In this document: piece by piece, positions 51,904 to 60,735 of the stretch
How the letters are laid out: each line of letters begins with the position of its first letter
Position numbering within the stretch: position 1 is the first letter of the stretch
Assembly (NCBI GenBank): GCA_031382085.1
Contig: JANMYM010000056.1
Coordinates: forward strand, 22,562 to 86,561
DNA: 64,000 bases
Direction of reading: 5' to 3'
From: UBA964 sp031382085
Lineage (GTDB): Bacteria > Pseudomonadota > Gammaproteobacteria > Steroidobacterales > Steroidobacteraceae
Translations under genes and position numbers: made by a program
Notes under the pieces: generated by a model
Seen by the model: only the letters and a program-made list of their open reading frames with translations
The model's database searches: none
What the model was told of the DNA's origin: nothing

Positions 51904-53535
51904 TCATCGGCGTTGCGGCAGAAAAATCTCGATTGTCTGGCCCACCTTGATGGAGGCGGCCGAGGCGAGATTGTTCCAGCGGCGCAGCTGGGTCACGGAG
52001 ACATTGTAGAGCCGCGCAATGCGAAAGAGCGTATCGCCGGAGCGGACGCGGTAGCGCAGCTTGTCCTTGCTGCTGCTGCCGCTCGAGCGCGCCGAGCGGC
52101 TGGGTGTGCCGCTCGCCTGGGCAATGACCAGGCGAGCGCCCGCCCGCAGCTTCTCGTTAGGTTTGAGGCCGTTGAGGCGCGCCAGGGTGCGCACATCGAT
52201 GCCGGTGCGTTTCGCGATGGCCCAGAGACTGTCGCCGCGGCGCACGACATGAATCGACGGCCGGCCGCCACCGCGGATCCGGCCGCGGCGGCGGCCGCCG
52301 CTATCGACCCGGGCCGCCGCGCGCGCGACTTTGTCCGGCAGGCTGGTGCTGCCGGAGGGTACCCGAAGCTCGCTGCCGACCACCAGCCTGCTGCCCTCGA
52401 GATCATTCAGCTGGCGCACCACCAGGGGCTGGGTTGCGTAACGTTTGGCAACCGACGCCATGGTTTCGCCGCGCCGCACCGTGTGGTGCGCGACGCGCAT
52501 CATTTCATCCGGTGTTAGCTGTCCGAGGCCTTGGCGAAAGGCATCGGCGGCGGTCAGCGGCAGCAGCAGGTAGTGCGGTCCCTGCGGCGGCGTGGCCCAG
52601 CGGTGATAGGCCGGGTTGAGCTCCGTCAGTTCATCGTAGCTGATGCCGGCCATTTCGGCCGCCAGCTTCAAATCGATCTGTCCGCCGGTTTCGACGCGCG
52701 CGAAGTACGGTTCATTCGGGATATGGCTGAAGCCGATGCCGTAGAGTTCCGGATTGGCAATCAGCCGGCTCATGGCTAACAACTTAGGCACGTAGGCGCG
52801 AGTTTCGGACGGCAGGCGCAAGCTCCAGAAATCGATCGGCAGGCCGCGCGCCTGGTTTTCCCGGATCGCGCGTTCCACGCAGTGTTCGCCGCAGTTGTAG
52901 CCGGCCACGGCTAACAACCAGTCGCCGTTGAATTCATCGTGCATGAACTGCAGGTAATCGAGAGCCGCGCGCGTGGATTCCATGACATCGCGGCGACCGT
53001 CATACCACCAGTTCTGCGGCAGGCCGAAGCGCTTGCCGGTGCCCGGGATGAACTGCCACAGCCCGGCCGCGTGCGAACGCGAATAGGCGAAGGGTTCAAA
53101 CGCGCTTTCGACCACCGGCAGCAGCGCGAGCTCAAGCGGCATACCGCGCGCTTCAACCTCACTGACGATGTGATGGAGGTACAGCTCGGCACGGCCGAAA
53201 ACGCGCTCGAGGTATTCGGGGTTGCGCGCGTACCAGCTCAGCTGCACGTCGATCGCATTCTGCTCGAGGTCCGGAAGTTGCATGCCCTTGCGCAGCCGCG
53301 CGAGCAGATCCGCAGCAGCATCAAGTGCCGGGGTTGATTCAACGCCCTGCGACGTCGTGGCGGGTTCCGGCGGGCTCGGGATCACCGCGTCGTTGGATTC
53401 GATCAGCGCGCCCTCCAGGGGCGTGCCCGCTTGGAGCAGGTTGGCGTCATTCTCGGCGCGCGCCGGTGCTACGACCGCCAGCAGGGCTGCAGCCAGTAAA
53501 CTTTGCAGTGCGTTTGACCCGAAAAGCCTCGCCAA
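51904..53535 (-). CDS. mltD: Membrane-bound lytic murein transglycosylase D
   Basis: A 543-residue protein with a signal peptide (residues 1-27). The lytic transglycosylase domain has the catalytic glutamate E143 in PVVESAFEPFAYSRS, followed by AAGLWQFIPGTGKRFGL and NCGEHCV elements. Three LysM-type peptidoglycan-binding repeats follow in the C-terminal third: one weak (HTVRRGETMASVAKRY) and two clear (HVVRRGDSLWAIAKRT, YRVRSGDTLFRIARLY). It cleaves glycan strands of peptidoglycan. The start is TTG at 53535 with GGGAG in front. No lipobox is seen, unlike E. coli MltD. It is divergent from the methyltransferase-rnhA-dnaQ set. Confidence 0.92.
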   Translation of the reverse strand: MARLFGSNALQSLLAAALLAVVAPARAENDANLLQAGTPLEGALIESNDAVIPSPPEPATTSQGVESTPALDAAADLLARLRKGMQLPDLEQNAIDVQLSWYARNPEYLERVFGRAELYLHHIVSEVEARGMPLELALLPVVESAFEPFAYSRSHAAGLWQFIPGTGKRFGLPQNWWYDGRRDVMESTRAALDYLQFMHDEFNGDWLLAVAGYNCGEHCVERAIRENQARGLPIDFWSLRLPSETRAYVPKLLAMSRLIANPELYGIGFSHIPNEPYFARVETGGQIDLKLAAEMAGISYDELTELNPAYHRWATPPQGPHYLLLPLTAADAFRQGLGQLTPDEMMRVAHHTVRRGETMASVAKRYATQPLVVRQLNDLEGSRLVVGSELRVPSGSTSLPDKVARAAARVDSGGRRRGRIRGGGRPSIHVVRRGDSLWAIAKRTGIDVRTLARLNGLKPNEKLRAGARLVIAQASGTPSRSARSSGSSSKDKLRYRVRSGDTLFRIARLYNVSVTQLRRWNNLASAASIKVGQTIEIFLPQRR

Positions 53536-53649
53536 GCCAGCTCCCGAAGCAAAGGAAGCCCCGTGCCACGATATGACACAAGACCTTGATCCATTTGAGC
53601 GTATTTAACCCGCAAGTCCGGAAAATTGCTATTGTTTTTACCCTGGACC

Positions 53650-54420
53650 ATGTCTCAAATCGACACACAAAATCGCTCCCATAACGACCCCTTGGCGGAT
53701 TGGTGGAGCACGTCTCAGGGGAGCGCCATCGTTGCCGCCGAGGCTGACTTGCTGCGTGACGCCCTGGACAAAGTGTTTGGTTGGGAGCTGCTGCAGGTAG
53801 GCGCATGGGGCCTCGGTCGCCCGTTGCTGGCGGCCGCCCGCACCCGTCACCAGGCGCTGGCCGGCACGCTCGAGCAACAGCGCGCCGGAGCACAGCTGGA
53901 CCTGGTCGCGCGCGCCGCACAGCTGCCGATGGCCTCCGATTCGGTGGATGCGGTGTTGTTAGCTCACGCGCTGGAATTTGCGGTCGATCCGCACGCGCTG
54001 CTGCGCGAGGTGGACCGGATACTGACCGGCGAGGGACAGTTGCTGGTGCTGGGGTTCCGGCCCTGGAGTCTGTGGGGCCTGCGCGCCGTGGCGTCGCGGG
54101 GCGCGTTTCCGCCCGGCGTGCAGCACCTGCTGTCCGAACGCCGCCTGCGCGATTGGTTGGTTTTGTTAGGTTATGAAGTCACGCCGGCACGGCGCTATCT
54201 TTTCAGCCTGCCCTGGGGCAGGCTCGGTGCGCCGGCGCGGGTGCTGCGGCGGGGGTTCACCAGCTGGTGGCCTGCCGGCGCTTACTTATTGCAAGCCCGC
54301 AAGCGGCTCTATGCCGGTACGCCGCTCAGACTGCGCTGGCGTGATCGCGAACGCCTGCATGTGCTTGCCGGTCTGGCGCGCCCGACCACCCGCGGTCAGT
54401 CGAAAGACCCGCCGCTGTGA
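53650..54420 (+). CDS. SAM-dependent methyltransferase, YafS-like
   Basis: A 256-residue methyltransferase-type protein. The SAM-fold is seen in LLQVGAWGLGRPLLAAARTRHQ (motif I is degenerate), a DSVDAVLLAHALEFAVDP motif IV and the REVDRILTGEGQLLVLGF strand. In E. coli yafS lies between gloB and rnhA; here the gene precedes rnhA and faces mltD, matching that order without gloB. The substrate is unknown. ATG at 53650; the stop overlaps rnhA by four bases. Confidence 0.85.
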   Translation: MSQIDTQNRSHNDPLADWWSTSQGSAIVAAEADLLRDALDKVFGWELLQVGAWGLGRPLLAAARTRHQALAGTLEQQRAGAQLDLVARAAQLPMASDSVDAVLLAHALEFAVDPHALLREVDRILTGEGQLLVLGFRPWSLWGLRAVASRGAFPPGVQHLLSERRLRDWLVLLGYEVTPARRYLFSLPWGRLGAPARVLRRGFTSWWPAGAYLLQARKRLYAGTPLRLRWRDRERLHVLAGLARPTTRGQSKDPPL

Positions 54421-54869
54421 ATGCCGATGCCGATGTCGAAGTCGTCATCTATAGCGATGGCGCCTGCCGCGGCAACCCGGGGCCCGGCGGCTGGGCGGCG
54501 CTCCTGATCAAGGGCAGCAGCGAGCGCGAACTGAGCGGCGCCGACGCCGCCACCACCAACAATCGCATGGAACTCACCGCGGTGCTGCGCGCGCTGGAAG
54601 CACTCAAGCGGCCGGTGCGCGCGCGCGTCTACACCGATTCTGAATACGTCCGCAAGGGCATCACTGAATGGCTCGCCCACTGGAAAAAGCGCGGCTGGAA
54701 AACTGCCGATCGCAAACCGGTGCGCAACCAGGATCTGTGGGAGGCGCTGGATGCGGCGGCCTCCGCACACCAGGTGGACTGGCGCTGGGTCAAGGGTCAT
54801 GCGGGCGTGCCAGGCAATGAACGCGTCGATGAGCTCGCGCGCCGTGCGATCGACGCGCTGCTTGGGTAG
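54417..54869 (+). CDS. rnhA: Ribonuclease HI
   Basis: A 150-residue endonuclease that degrades the RNA strand of RNA-DNA hybrids. The four catalytic carboxylates are visible: D14 in YSDGACRGNPGPGGW, E52 in NNRMELTAVL, D74 in VYTDSEYV and D137 in GNERVDELAR; the basic handle helix HWKKRGWKTADRKPVRNQDLW is also present. The GTG start overlaps the preceding TGA (GTGA). dnaQ follows after nine bases, as in E. coli, where the genes are adjacent but divergent. Confidence 0.95.
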   Translation: MNADADVEVVIYSDGACRGNPGPGGWAALLIKGSSERELSGADAATTNNRMELTAVLRALEALKRPVRARVYTDSEYVRKGITEWLAHWKKRGWKTADRKPVRNQDLWEALDAAASAHQVDWRWVKGHAGVPGNERVDELARRAIDALLG

Positions 54870-54878
54870 GATGCGCGT

Positions 54879-55604
54879 ATGCGGCAGATCGTCCTCGACA
54901 CAGAAACAACCGGCCTCGAGGCCGAAGCGGGTCACCGCATTATCGAGATCGGCTGCATCGAGCTCATCAACCGACGTGCGACGCACAACCGGTTTCATCG
55001 TTACCTCAACCCGGAGCGCGACATCGACGAGCGCGCGCTCGCGGTGCACGGCATTACGCGCGCGCAATTGGAAAAAGAACCGCGCTTCGCCGAGGTCGCC
55101 GCGGAGCTGCTGGCGTTTCTTGGCGATGCCGAGCTCATCATCCACAATGCGGCGTTTGATCTGGGCTTTCTGAACGCGGAGTTCGCGCGCGCCCAATTGT
55201 CAGGCGCGCGCTTCGCCGACGGGCGCCGGGTGATCGATTCGCTGACGCTGGCGCGCGAGTTGCATCCGGGGCAGCGCAACAACCTCGATGCGCTGTGCAA
55301 GCGCTACAGCGTCGACAATTCGCGCCGCGAGTTGCACGGCGCCTTGTTAGATGCGCAGCTGCTGGCCGAGGTGTATCTCGCCATGACCGGCGGGCAGGCG
55401 GCGTTGGCGCTGGGCGACGCGCGTGCCGCCTCGGTCACGCAGGATGTTAGCATCGGGGGCGCGCAGCGGGTCGAACGGCCGACGCACCTGCGGGTGATTC
55501 AGGCAGGCGCTGAGGAACTCGCCGCGCATGAGGTCTTGCTCGGCAAGATCGAAAAAGCGGCCGGAAAGCCGGCCCTTTGGCGCGCTAGCGAGGCGCCGGG
55601 CTGA
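54879..55604 (+). CDS. dnaQ: DNA polymerase III epsilon subunit (3'-5' proofreading exonuclease)
   Basis: A 241-residue DEDDh exonuclease. Exo I is VLDTETTGL (D7, E9), Exo II is HNAAFDLGFLN and Exo III is RRELHGALLDA with its His and Asp. The C-terminal tail binds the polymerase alpha subunit. The length is close to E. coli DnaQ (243). It removes mismatched nucleotides during replication. An intrinsic terminator-like hairpin lies at 55609-55627. Confidence 0.95.
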   Translation: MRQIVLDTETTGLEAEAGHRIIEIGCIELINRRATHNRFHRYLNPERDIDERALAVHGITRAQLEKEPRFAEVAAELLAFLGDAELIIHNAAFDLGFLNAEFARAQLSGARFADGRRVIDSLTLARELHPGQRNNLDALCKRYSVDNSRRELHGALLDAQLLAEVYLAMTGGQAALALGDARAASVTQDVSIGGAQRVERPTHLRVIQAGAEELAAHEVLLGKIEKAAGKPALWRASEAPG

Positions 55605-55608
55605 TTTC

Positions 55609-55627
55609 GCGACCCAAGTCGCTTTTT
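55609..55627 (+). terminator. Short intrinsic terminator after dnaQ
   Basis: GCGAC-CCAA-GTCGC followed by TTTTT, four bases after the dnaQ stop. The stem has only five pairs but is GC-rich and sits at the transcript end, so it fits a Rho-independent terminator. Confidence 0.6.
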
Positions 55628-55673
55628 CCCGCGCGGCAGTCCGCCACAATTGTCTTTTACAGGGGTATTTTGC

Positions 55674-56951
55674 ATGCTGAGTCTTCGTAATTGCCGCGTC
55701 GCTGTCGTGGGTCTGGGCTATGTCGGGCTGCCGCTGGCGGTCGAGTTTGGTAAACACTTCAAGACCGTGGGCTTCGACATCAAGTCCGCGCGCATCGCCG
55801 AGCTGCGCAGGGGCAAGGACAGCACGCTCGAAACCACGCGCGCGGAGTTGAAGGGCGCGAAGCACCTGAGCTTTACCGACCAGCTAACAGACCTGAAGGC
55901 CTGCCGCGTTTTCATCGTGACAGTGCCGACGCCGATCGATGAATACAAGAGCCCGGACCTTCGCCCGTTGATTGGCGCGAGCAACAGCGTCGCCAAGGTG
56001 CTCAAAAAGGGCGATGTCGTTATCTATGAATCGACCGTGTATCCCGGCTGCACCGAAGAGGTCTGTATTCCGATTCTCGAGAAGGTCTCGGGACTCAAAT
56101 TCAACAAGGATTTCTTTGCGGGCTACAGCCCCGAGCGCATCAATCCGGGCGACAAGCTGCATCGGTTGCCGAGCATCAAGAAGGTCACGTCAGGGTCGAC
56201 GCCTGAAGTGGCCGAGTTTGTCGATCAGTTTTACAAGACCATCATCACGGCAGGCACGCACAAGGCCAGCAGCCTGAAAGTAGCCGAGGCCGCCAAAGTC
56301 ATCGAAAACACGCAACGCGATGTCAATATCGGTTTGATCAATGAACTCGCGCTGATTTTCGGGCGCCTCGGCATCGACACCGAAGAGGTGTTGTTAGCGG
56401 CCGGCACCAAGTGGAATTTCCTGGGCTTTCGTCCGGGCCTCGTCGGCGGACACTGCATCGGCGTCGATCCTTACTACCTGACGCACAAGGCGCAGGCCGT
56501 GGGTTACAACCCCGAGATGATTCTCGCGGGGCGGCGCTTGAACGACAACATGCCGATCTATGTCGCGGATCGCGTCGCGCGCCTGATGGCAGCCAAGCGC
56601 ATTCACATCAAGGGTTCCAAAGTGCTGGTGTTAGGTCTGACGTTCAAGGAGAACTGCCCGGACACGCGCAACTCCAAGGTGGTCGACGTCATCCGCGAAC
56701 TGCAGTCGCAGGGTGCGAGTGTCGACGCCTACGATCCCTGGGCGGACCGCGCCGAAGCCTGGCACGAGTACAAGATCCGGCCGGTCAAGGCGCCGAAAAC
56801 GCGTCATTACGATGCGGTCGTCATCGCCGTGGCCCACGATCAGTTCAAGGCGCTGGGTATCGCCGGCGTGCGCCGTTTCTGCAAGAAGACCCACGTGGTC
56901 TACGACATTAAATATGTCTTTCCGCGCGCACAGGTGGATGGGCGCCTGTAA
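55674..56951 (+). CDS. Nucleotide-sugar dehydrogenase (WbpO/TviB-like UDP-HexNAc 6-dehydrogenase)
   Basis: A 425-residue enzyme. The Rossmann motif GLGYVGLPLA (about 13-22) and the E-S-T-V-Y-P-G-x-T segment open the sequence. A central dimer helix follows, with GLVGGHCIGVDPYYL near 263. This histidine-cysteine motif is the catalytic Cys region of UDP-glucose/UDP-GlcNAc dehydrogenases. The C-terminal domain has LGLTFKENCPDTRNSK. It oxidises C6 of a UDP-sugar to the uronic acid. Overall similarity points to the TviB/WbpO/VipA branch used for capsule and O-antigen. The adjacent epimerase supports a polysaccharide role. Confidence 0.9.
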   Translation: MLSLRNCRVAVVGLGYVGLPLAVEFGKHFKTVGFDIKSARIAELRRGKDSTLETTRAELKGAKHLSFTDQLTDLKACRVFIVTVPTPIDEYKSPDLRPLIGASNSVAKVLKKGDVVIYESTVYPGCTEEVCIPILEKVSGLKFNKDFFAGYSPERINPGDKLHRLPSIKKVTSGSTPEVAEFVDQFYKTIITAGTHKASSLKVAEAAKVIENTQRDVNIGLINELALIFGRLGIDTEEVLLAAGTKWNFLGFRPGLVGGHCIGVDPYYLTHKAQAVGYNPEMILAGRRLNDNMPIYVADRVARLMAAKRIHIKGSKVLVLGLTFKENCPDTRNSKVVDVIRELQSQGASVDAYDPWADRAEAWHEYKIRPVKAPKTRHYDAVVIAVAHDQFKALGIAGVRRFCKKTHVVYDIKYVFPRAQVDGRL

Positions 56952-56960
56952 AATCGGCGC

Positions 56961-57968
56961 ATGAAAATCCTGGTCACCGGCGCCGCCGGTTTCATCGGCT
57001 CGCACGTTGCGGGCCTGCTGCTGACACGCGGTGACGAGGTCGTCGGTCTCGACAATCTCAATAATTACTACGACGTGCGCCTGAAAGAAGCACGACTTGC
57101 GTGCCTCACCGGCCGCGCAGGCTTTCGCTTCGTCAAGCTCGATCTCGAGGATCGCGCTGGCATGGTGGCACTGTTCGCTCAGGAAAAATTCGAGCGCGTG
57201 ATTCACCTCGCAGCCCAAGCCGGCGTGCGCTATTCGCTCGACAATCCGCACGCCTATGTCGACAGCAACGTCACGGGCACGATCAACGTGCTCGAAGGCT
57301 GCCGGCACAACCACGTGCAGCATCTCGTGTTCGCTTCGACCAGTTCGGTCTATGGGCTCAATACCAACATGCCCTTCAGCCCGCACCGCGGCGTGGATCA
57401 TCCGCTGTCGCTGTATGCATCAACCAAGCGCGCCGGCGAGTTGATGTGCCACAACTACGCGACGCTGTTCAAGCTGCCGGTGACGGCGCTGCGGTTCTTC
57501 ACGGTCTATGGCCCCTGGGGCCGGCCGGACATGGCGCTCTTCATGTTCACGAAGAACATCCTGGCCGGGCAGCCGATCGATGTGTTCAACAATGGTCATC
57601 ACAAACGCGACTTCACCTTCGTCGAGGACATCGCCGAGGGCGTGGTGTGGGCCTGCGACCGCATCGCGACGCCTAACAAGGACTGGGACCCGGCGGCGCC
57701 GGACCCGGCCAGCAGTTCCGCGCCGTTCCGCATCTACAACATCGGCAACAACCAGCCGGTTGAACTGGCTCGCTACATCGAAGTGCTGGAAGACTGCCTC
57801 GGCCGCAAGGCGATCAGGAACCTGCTGCCGCTGCAGCTCGGCGACGTGCCGGACACCTATGCCGATGTGCAGGACCTGGTGCGCGACGTCGGCTACAAGC
57901 CGGCGACGCCGGTGGAAACGGGCGTGAAACGCTTTGTAGACTGGTATCGGGCTTACTACCAGGTCTGA
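56961..57968 (+). CDS. UDP-glucuronate 4-epimerase-like NAD-dependent epimerase
   Basis: A 335-residue extended SDR. TGAAGFIGSHVAG (6-18) binds NAD, and NNYYDVRLKEARLACL (34-49) is the hallmark of UDP-glucuronate/galacturonate 4-epimerases. The catalytic YxxxK is Y-A-S-T-K near 153. FFTVYGPWGRPDMAL and the FTFVEDIAEG segment match CapI/GAE enzymes. It would interconvert UDP-GlcA and UDP-GalA for the surface polysaccharide. It starts nine bases after the dehydrogenase gene and is probably co-transcribed. Confidence 0.9.
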   Translation: MKILVTGAAGFIGSHVAGLLLTRGDEVVGLDNLNNYYDVRLKEARLACLTGRAGFRFVKLDLEDRAGMVALFAQEKFERVIHLAAQAGVRYSLDNPHAYVDSNVTGTINVLEGCRHNHVQHLVFASTSSVYGLNTNMPFSPHRGVDHPLSLYASTKRAGELMCHNYATLFKLPVTALRFFTVYGPWGRPDMALFMFTKNILAGQPIDVFNNGHHKRDFTFVEDIAEGVVWACDRIATPNKDWDPAAPDPASSSAPFRIYNIGNNQPVELARYIEVLEDCLGRKAIRNLLPLQLGDVPDTYADVQDLVRDVGYKPATPVETGVKRFVDWYRAYYQV

Positions 57969-57981
57969 GTCTATTTTTTCG

Positions 57982-58020
57982 ACCTGACTAATTCGGTGGC
58001 AGGCACCGAATTAGTCAGGT
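57982..58020. repeat. Perfect 17-bp palindrome, 5-base loop
   Basis: Arms 57982-57998 and 58004-58020 are exactly complementary (begin ACCTGACTAATTCGGTG). It lies between the epimerase stop and the ATPase start. There is no T-run after it on either strand; a T-rich stretch (57973-57979) precedes it on plus. It is therefore not a plain terminator, and may be an interspersed repeat, an attachment or insertion remnant, or an operator. Confidence 0.7.
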
Positions 58021-58032
58021 AGAGTATTGGCC

Positions 58033-59175
58033 ATGTTTCTGGCCCGCGATCATCATCTCGATGCGATTCGGCGGCTGCTGCGGCACTATCCGGTGGTGGC
58101 CCTGGTTGGCCCCAGGCAGGTGGGGAAAAGCACGCTCGCGCGGCAGCTCGCTGGTCCACGCACCGAGAATTACTTCGATCTAGAAAAGCCTGCGGACATC
58201 GCGCGACTGCAGGACCCATTCCTGACGCTGGAATCACTCAAGGGACTCGTGGTCATCGACGAGGTGCAGCGTCGCCCCGACTTGTTCATGAGTCTGCGGG
58301 TCCTGGCGGATCGTCGCCCAATGCGAGCCCGATTTCTCGTGCTCGGCAGCGCCTCGCCAGAACTATTGCAGCAAAGCTCCGAAAGTCTCGCGGGTCGAAT
58401 TCGTTACTATGAATTGCCACCGCTCTCCATGGTGGAGACTGACACACGACGCATGACGCGCCTGTGGTTGCGTGGCGGCTTTCCTGCCTCCTTCCTGGCG
58501 CGAAACGACGCGATCAGCATCGACTGGAGGCGCGAGTTCATTCGTAGTTTCGTGGCGCGGGACCTGCCGTCGCTGGGTGTTCGAGTGCCGCCCGTCACCA
58601 TGGAGCGCTTCTGGGCCATGCTGGCGCACTACCACGGGCAAACTTGGAATGGATCCGAGATTGGGCGTTCGCTGGCAGTTGCGGATACAACAGTGCGAAG
58701 TTACCTGGATATCCTGGCCAGTAACTATGTCATCACGATCTTGCGTCCCTGGCATGAAAATTTGGCCAAGCGGCAAGTCAAGACTCCGAAAATGTACGTT
58801 ACGGACTCAGGCCTGTTGCACAGCCTCCTGGATGTGCGCGATGCCATTGCCCTCGAGCGACACCCCAAAGTCGGTGCGTCCTGGGAAGGTTTCATGGCAC
58901 AGCAACTGTTTGTTCATTGGAAGATCGATCGCAATGAACGTTATTACTGGCGCACGCGCGGCGGTGCAGAGCTGGATCTGTTGATTGTCCGCGGCCGGGA
59001 ACGTATCGGTTTCGAGATCAAGCGCACCACTGCGCCTACACTGACTCCCTCCATGCGTGCAGCCGTTGAAGACCTCAAGTTGCAGCAATTGTGGGTCGTC
59101 CATGCCGGCAAATTGCGATTTCCGCTGGCTGCCCGCATCCAAGCCATACCCGCGACCGAGCTGACCAAACTATGA
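58033..59175 (+). CDS. AAA-type ATPase, AAA_14/DUF4143 family
   Basis: A 380-residue protein. Walker A is GPRQVGKSTLARQLA (near residue 25), Walker B is LVVIDEVQRRPDL (near 73), a sensor-like LVLGSASPELL follows, and the C-terminal DUF4143 half has a nuclease-like E-LDLLIVRG...GFEIKRT arrangement. ATP-dependent functions of these proteins are not settled; they are common in mobile or defence-associated settings. ATG at 58033 or TTG at 58027. The end overlaps the pgi start by four bases. The gene lacks the genome-wide heptamer. The adjacent palindrome hints at lateral insertion into the polysaccharide block. Confidence 0.8.
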   Translation: MFLARDHHLDAIRRLLRHYPVVALVGPRQVGKSTLARQLAGPRTENYFDLEKPADIARLQDPFLTLESLKGLVVIDEVQRRPDLFMSLRVLADRRPMRARFLVLGSASPELLQQSSESLAGRIRYYELPPLSMVETDTRRMTRLWLRGGFPASFLARNDAISIDWRREFIRSFVARDLPSLGVRVPPVTMERFWAMLAHYHGQTWNGSEIGRSLAVADTTVRSYLDILASNYVITILRPWHENLAKRQVKTPKMYVTDSGLLHSLLDVRDAIALERHPKVGASWEGFMAQQLFVHWKIDRNERYYWRTRGGAELDLLIVRGRERIGFEIKRTTAPTLTPSMRAAVEDLKLQQLWVVHAGKLRFPLAARIQAIPATELTKL

Positions 59176-60731
59176 CATTTCCCCATTGGAAACTGCTGGA
59201 CGAGAACGCCGCGCGGCAAGCGAGTCTTGCGTCCGCGGACTTCATGTCCTCGAATCGCTTTGCGGATTTTTCTGCCAGCGGCGAGGGGCTGCTGCTCGAA
59301 TACACGCGCCAGCGGCTCGATGGGGCGGCGCGCACCGCATTGCTTGGCTTGTTAGATGCGGTGGATCTGCGCGGCGCGATTGCCGCCATGTATCGCGGCG
59401 ATCCAATCAATAATTCCGAAAACCGCGCCGTCCTGCACACCGCCTTGCGCCAGCCGCCGGGCGCAGGTATTGGCGGCGCTGAAATTGAGCGCCTCGTGTT
59501 AGCCGAGCGTGAGCGCATGCTGGCATTCGCTGAACGCGTTCGGCACGGCGAGGTGCGCAGCTCGAGCGGTCAGCCCTTCACGACCGTCGTAAACATCGGT
59601 ATCGGTGGCTCGGATCTGGGCCCGGCGATGGCGGCTGAGGCGCTGCGGCTGTTTCGGGGGCACGGCCCGGATGTGCTGTTCGTGTCGAACGTCGATGGCT
59701 GCGCCCTGATGGACCTTTGTGCGCAACGGGATCCCGCGACCACGCTGTTTATCATTTCCTCTAAGACTTTCACCACGCAGGAAACCATGGCGAACGCGCA
59801 GTCGGCGCGTGCCTGGATCCGCGAGCGCCTGGGTGAGGCGGCGGTGCCGGCGCATTTTGCCGCCGTCTCGGTAAATACGCCCGCGATGAACGAGTTCGGC
59901 GTGCATCCGGACTATCGCTTCGTCATGTGGGACTGGGTCGGCGGCCGCTATTCGCTGTGGTCGTCGATCGGCGTGTCGCTCGCGATCGCGATCGGGCGCG
60001 AGCATTTCGCCGCGTTGTTAGCCGGCGGGCACGCGATGGATGTGCATTTTCGCGCGGCGCCCTGGGACCACAATCTCCCGGCCCTGCTCGGCGCGCTGGC
60101 GGTATGGAACAACAATTTCATGCAATTGCCGACGACTGCGGTGCTGCCGTACGACTCGCGGCTCGCACGTTTTCCGGCGTTTCTGCAGCAGCTCGACATG
60201 GAGAGCCTCGGCAAGTCCGTCACGCGCGATGGCCAGCCGCTCGCCTGCAACAGCGGCGCCGTGATCTGGGGCGAGCCCGGCAACAACGCCCAGCATTCGT
60301 TTTTTCAGCTCCTGCATCAGGGCACCGCGCGCGCCTCGCTCGAATTTTTACTGCCCGTGAAGTCGTCCTGCGGCCGGCAGGATCATCAGGATCTCGCGAT
60401 CGCCAATTGCCTCGCCCAAGCGGAAGCTTTCTGGCTGGGGCAGCAGGGCGAGGGCATCCCGACGCATCGCGCGCACCCGGGCGGACGGCCCAGTGTGCTG
60501 TTGCTGTTCGAACGACTCGACCCGAATACGCTGGGCAAACTCGTGGCGCTGTATGAACACAAGGTGTTCGTGCAGAGCGTGATCTGGGGCATCAACGCGT
60601 TCGATCAGTGGGGCGTGGAGCTGGGGAAGAAGCTCTGCGCGCCGCTGGTGCCGATGATCGCGCATCCGGACCTCGTTCAGGATGGGACGAGGCTGGCGCC
60701 TTTGTTGCGCCGAATACAAAAACTGCGCTGA
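59172..60731 (+). CDS. pgi: Glucose-6-phosphate isomerase
   Basis: A 519-residue enzyme interconverting glucose-6-phosphate and fructose-6-phosphate. Substrate-binding segments are NIGIGGSDLGP (about 147-157), ISSKTFTTQET, and a DWVGGRYSLWS block around 255. Signature 1 and 2 elements ESLGKSVTRDG and GEPGNNAQHSFFQLLHQGT are intact, as is the late KVFVQSVIWGINAFDQWGVELGK. It is slightly shorter than E. coli Pgi (549). It feeds hexose phosphates to nucleotide-sugar synthesis. The start ATG overlaps the ATPase TGA. Confidence 0.95.
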   Translation: MTFPHWKLLDENAARQASLASADFMSSNRFADFSASGEGLLLEYTRQRLDGAARTALLGLLDAVDLRGAIAAMYRGDPINNSENRAVLHTALRQPPGAGIGGAEIERLVLAERERMLAFAERVRHGEVRSSSGQPFTTVVNIGIGGSDLGPAMAAEALRLFRGHGPDVLFVSNVDGCALMDLCAQRDPATTLFIISSKTFTTQETMANAQSARAWIRERLGEAAVPAHFAAVSVNTPAMNEFGVHPDYRFVMWDWVGGRYSLWSSIGVSLAIAIGREHFAALLAGGHAMDVHFRAAPWDHNLPALLGALAVWNNNFMQLPTTAVLPYDSRLARFPAFLQQLDMESLGKSVTRDGQPLACNSGAVIWGEPGNNAQHSFFQLLHQGTARASLEFLLPVKSSCGRQDHQDLAIANCLAQAEAFWLGQQGEGIPTHRAHPGGRPSVLLLFERLDPNTLGKLVALYEHKVFVQSVIWGINAFDQWGVELGKKLCAPLVPMIAHPDLVQDGTRLAPLLRRIQKLR

Positions 60732-60735
60732 CTCA

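Noticed and set aside
57982..58020. Palindrome as Rho-independent terminator of the epimerase gene
   Set aside because: No T-run follows on either strand; the T-rich stretch comes before the stem.
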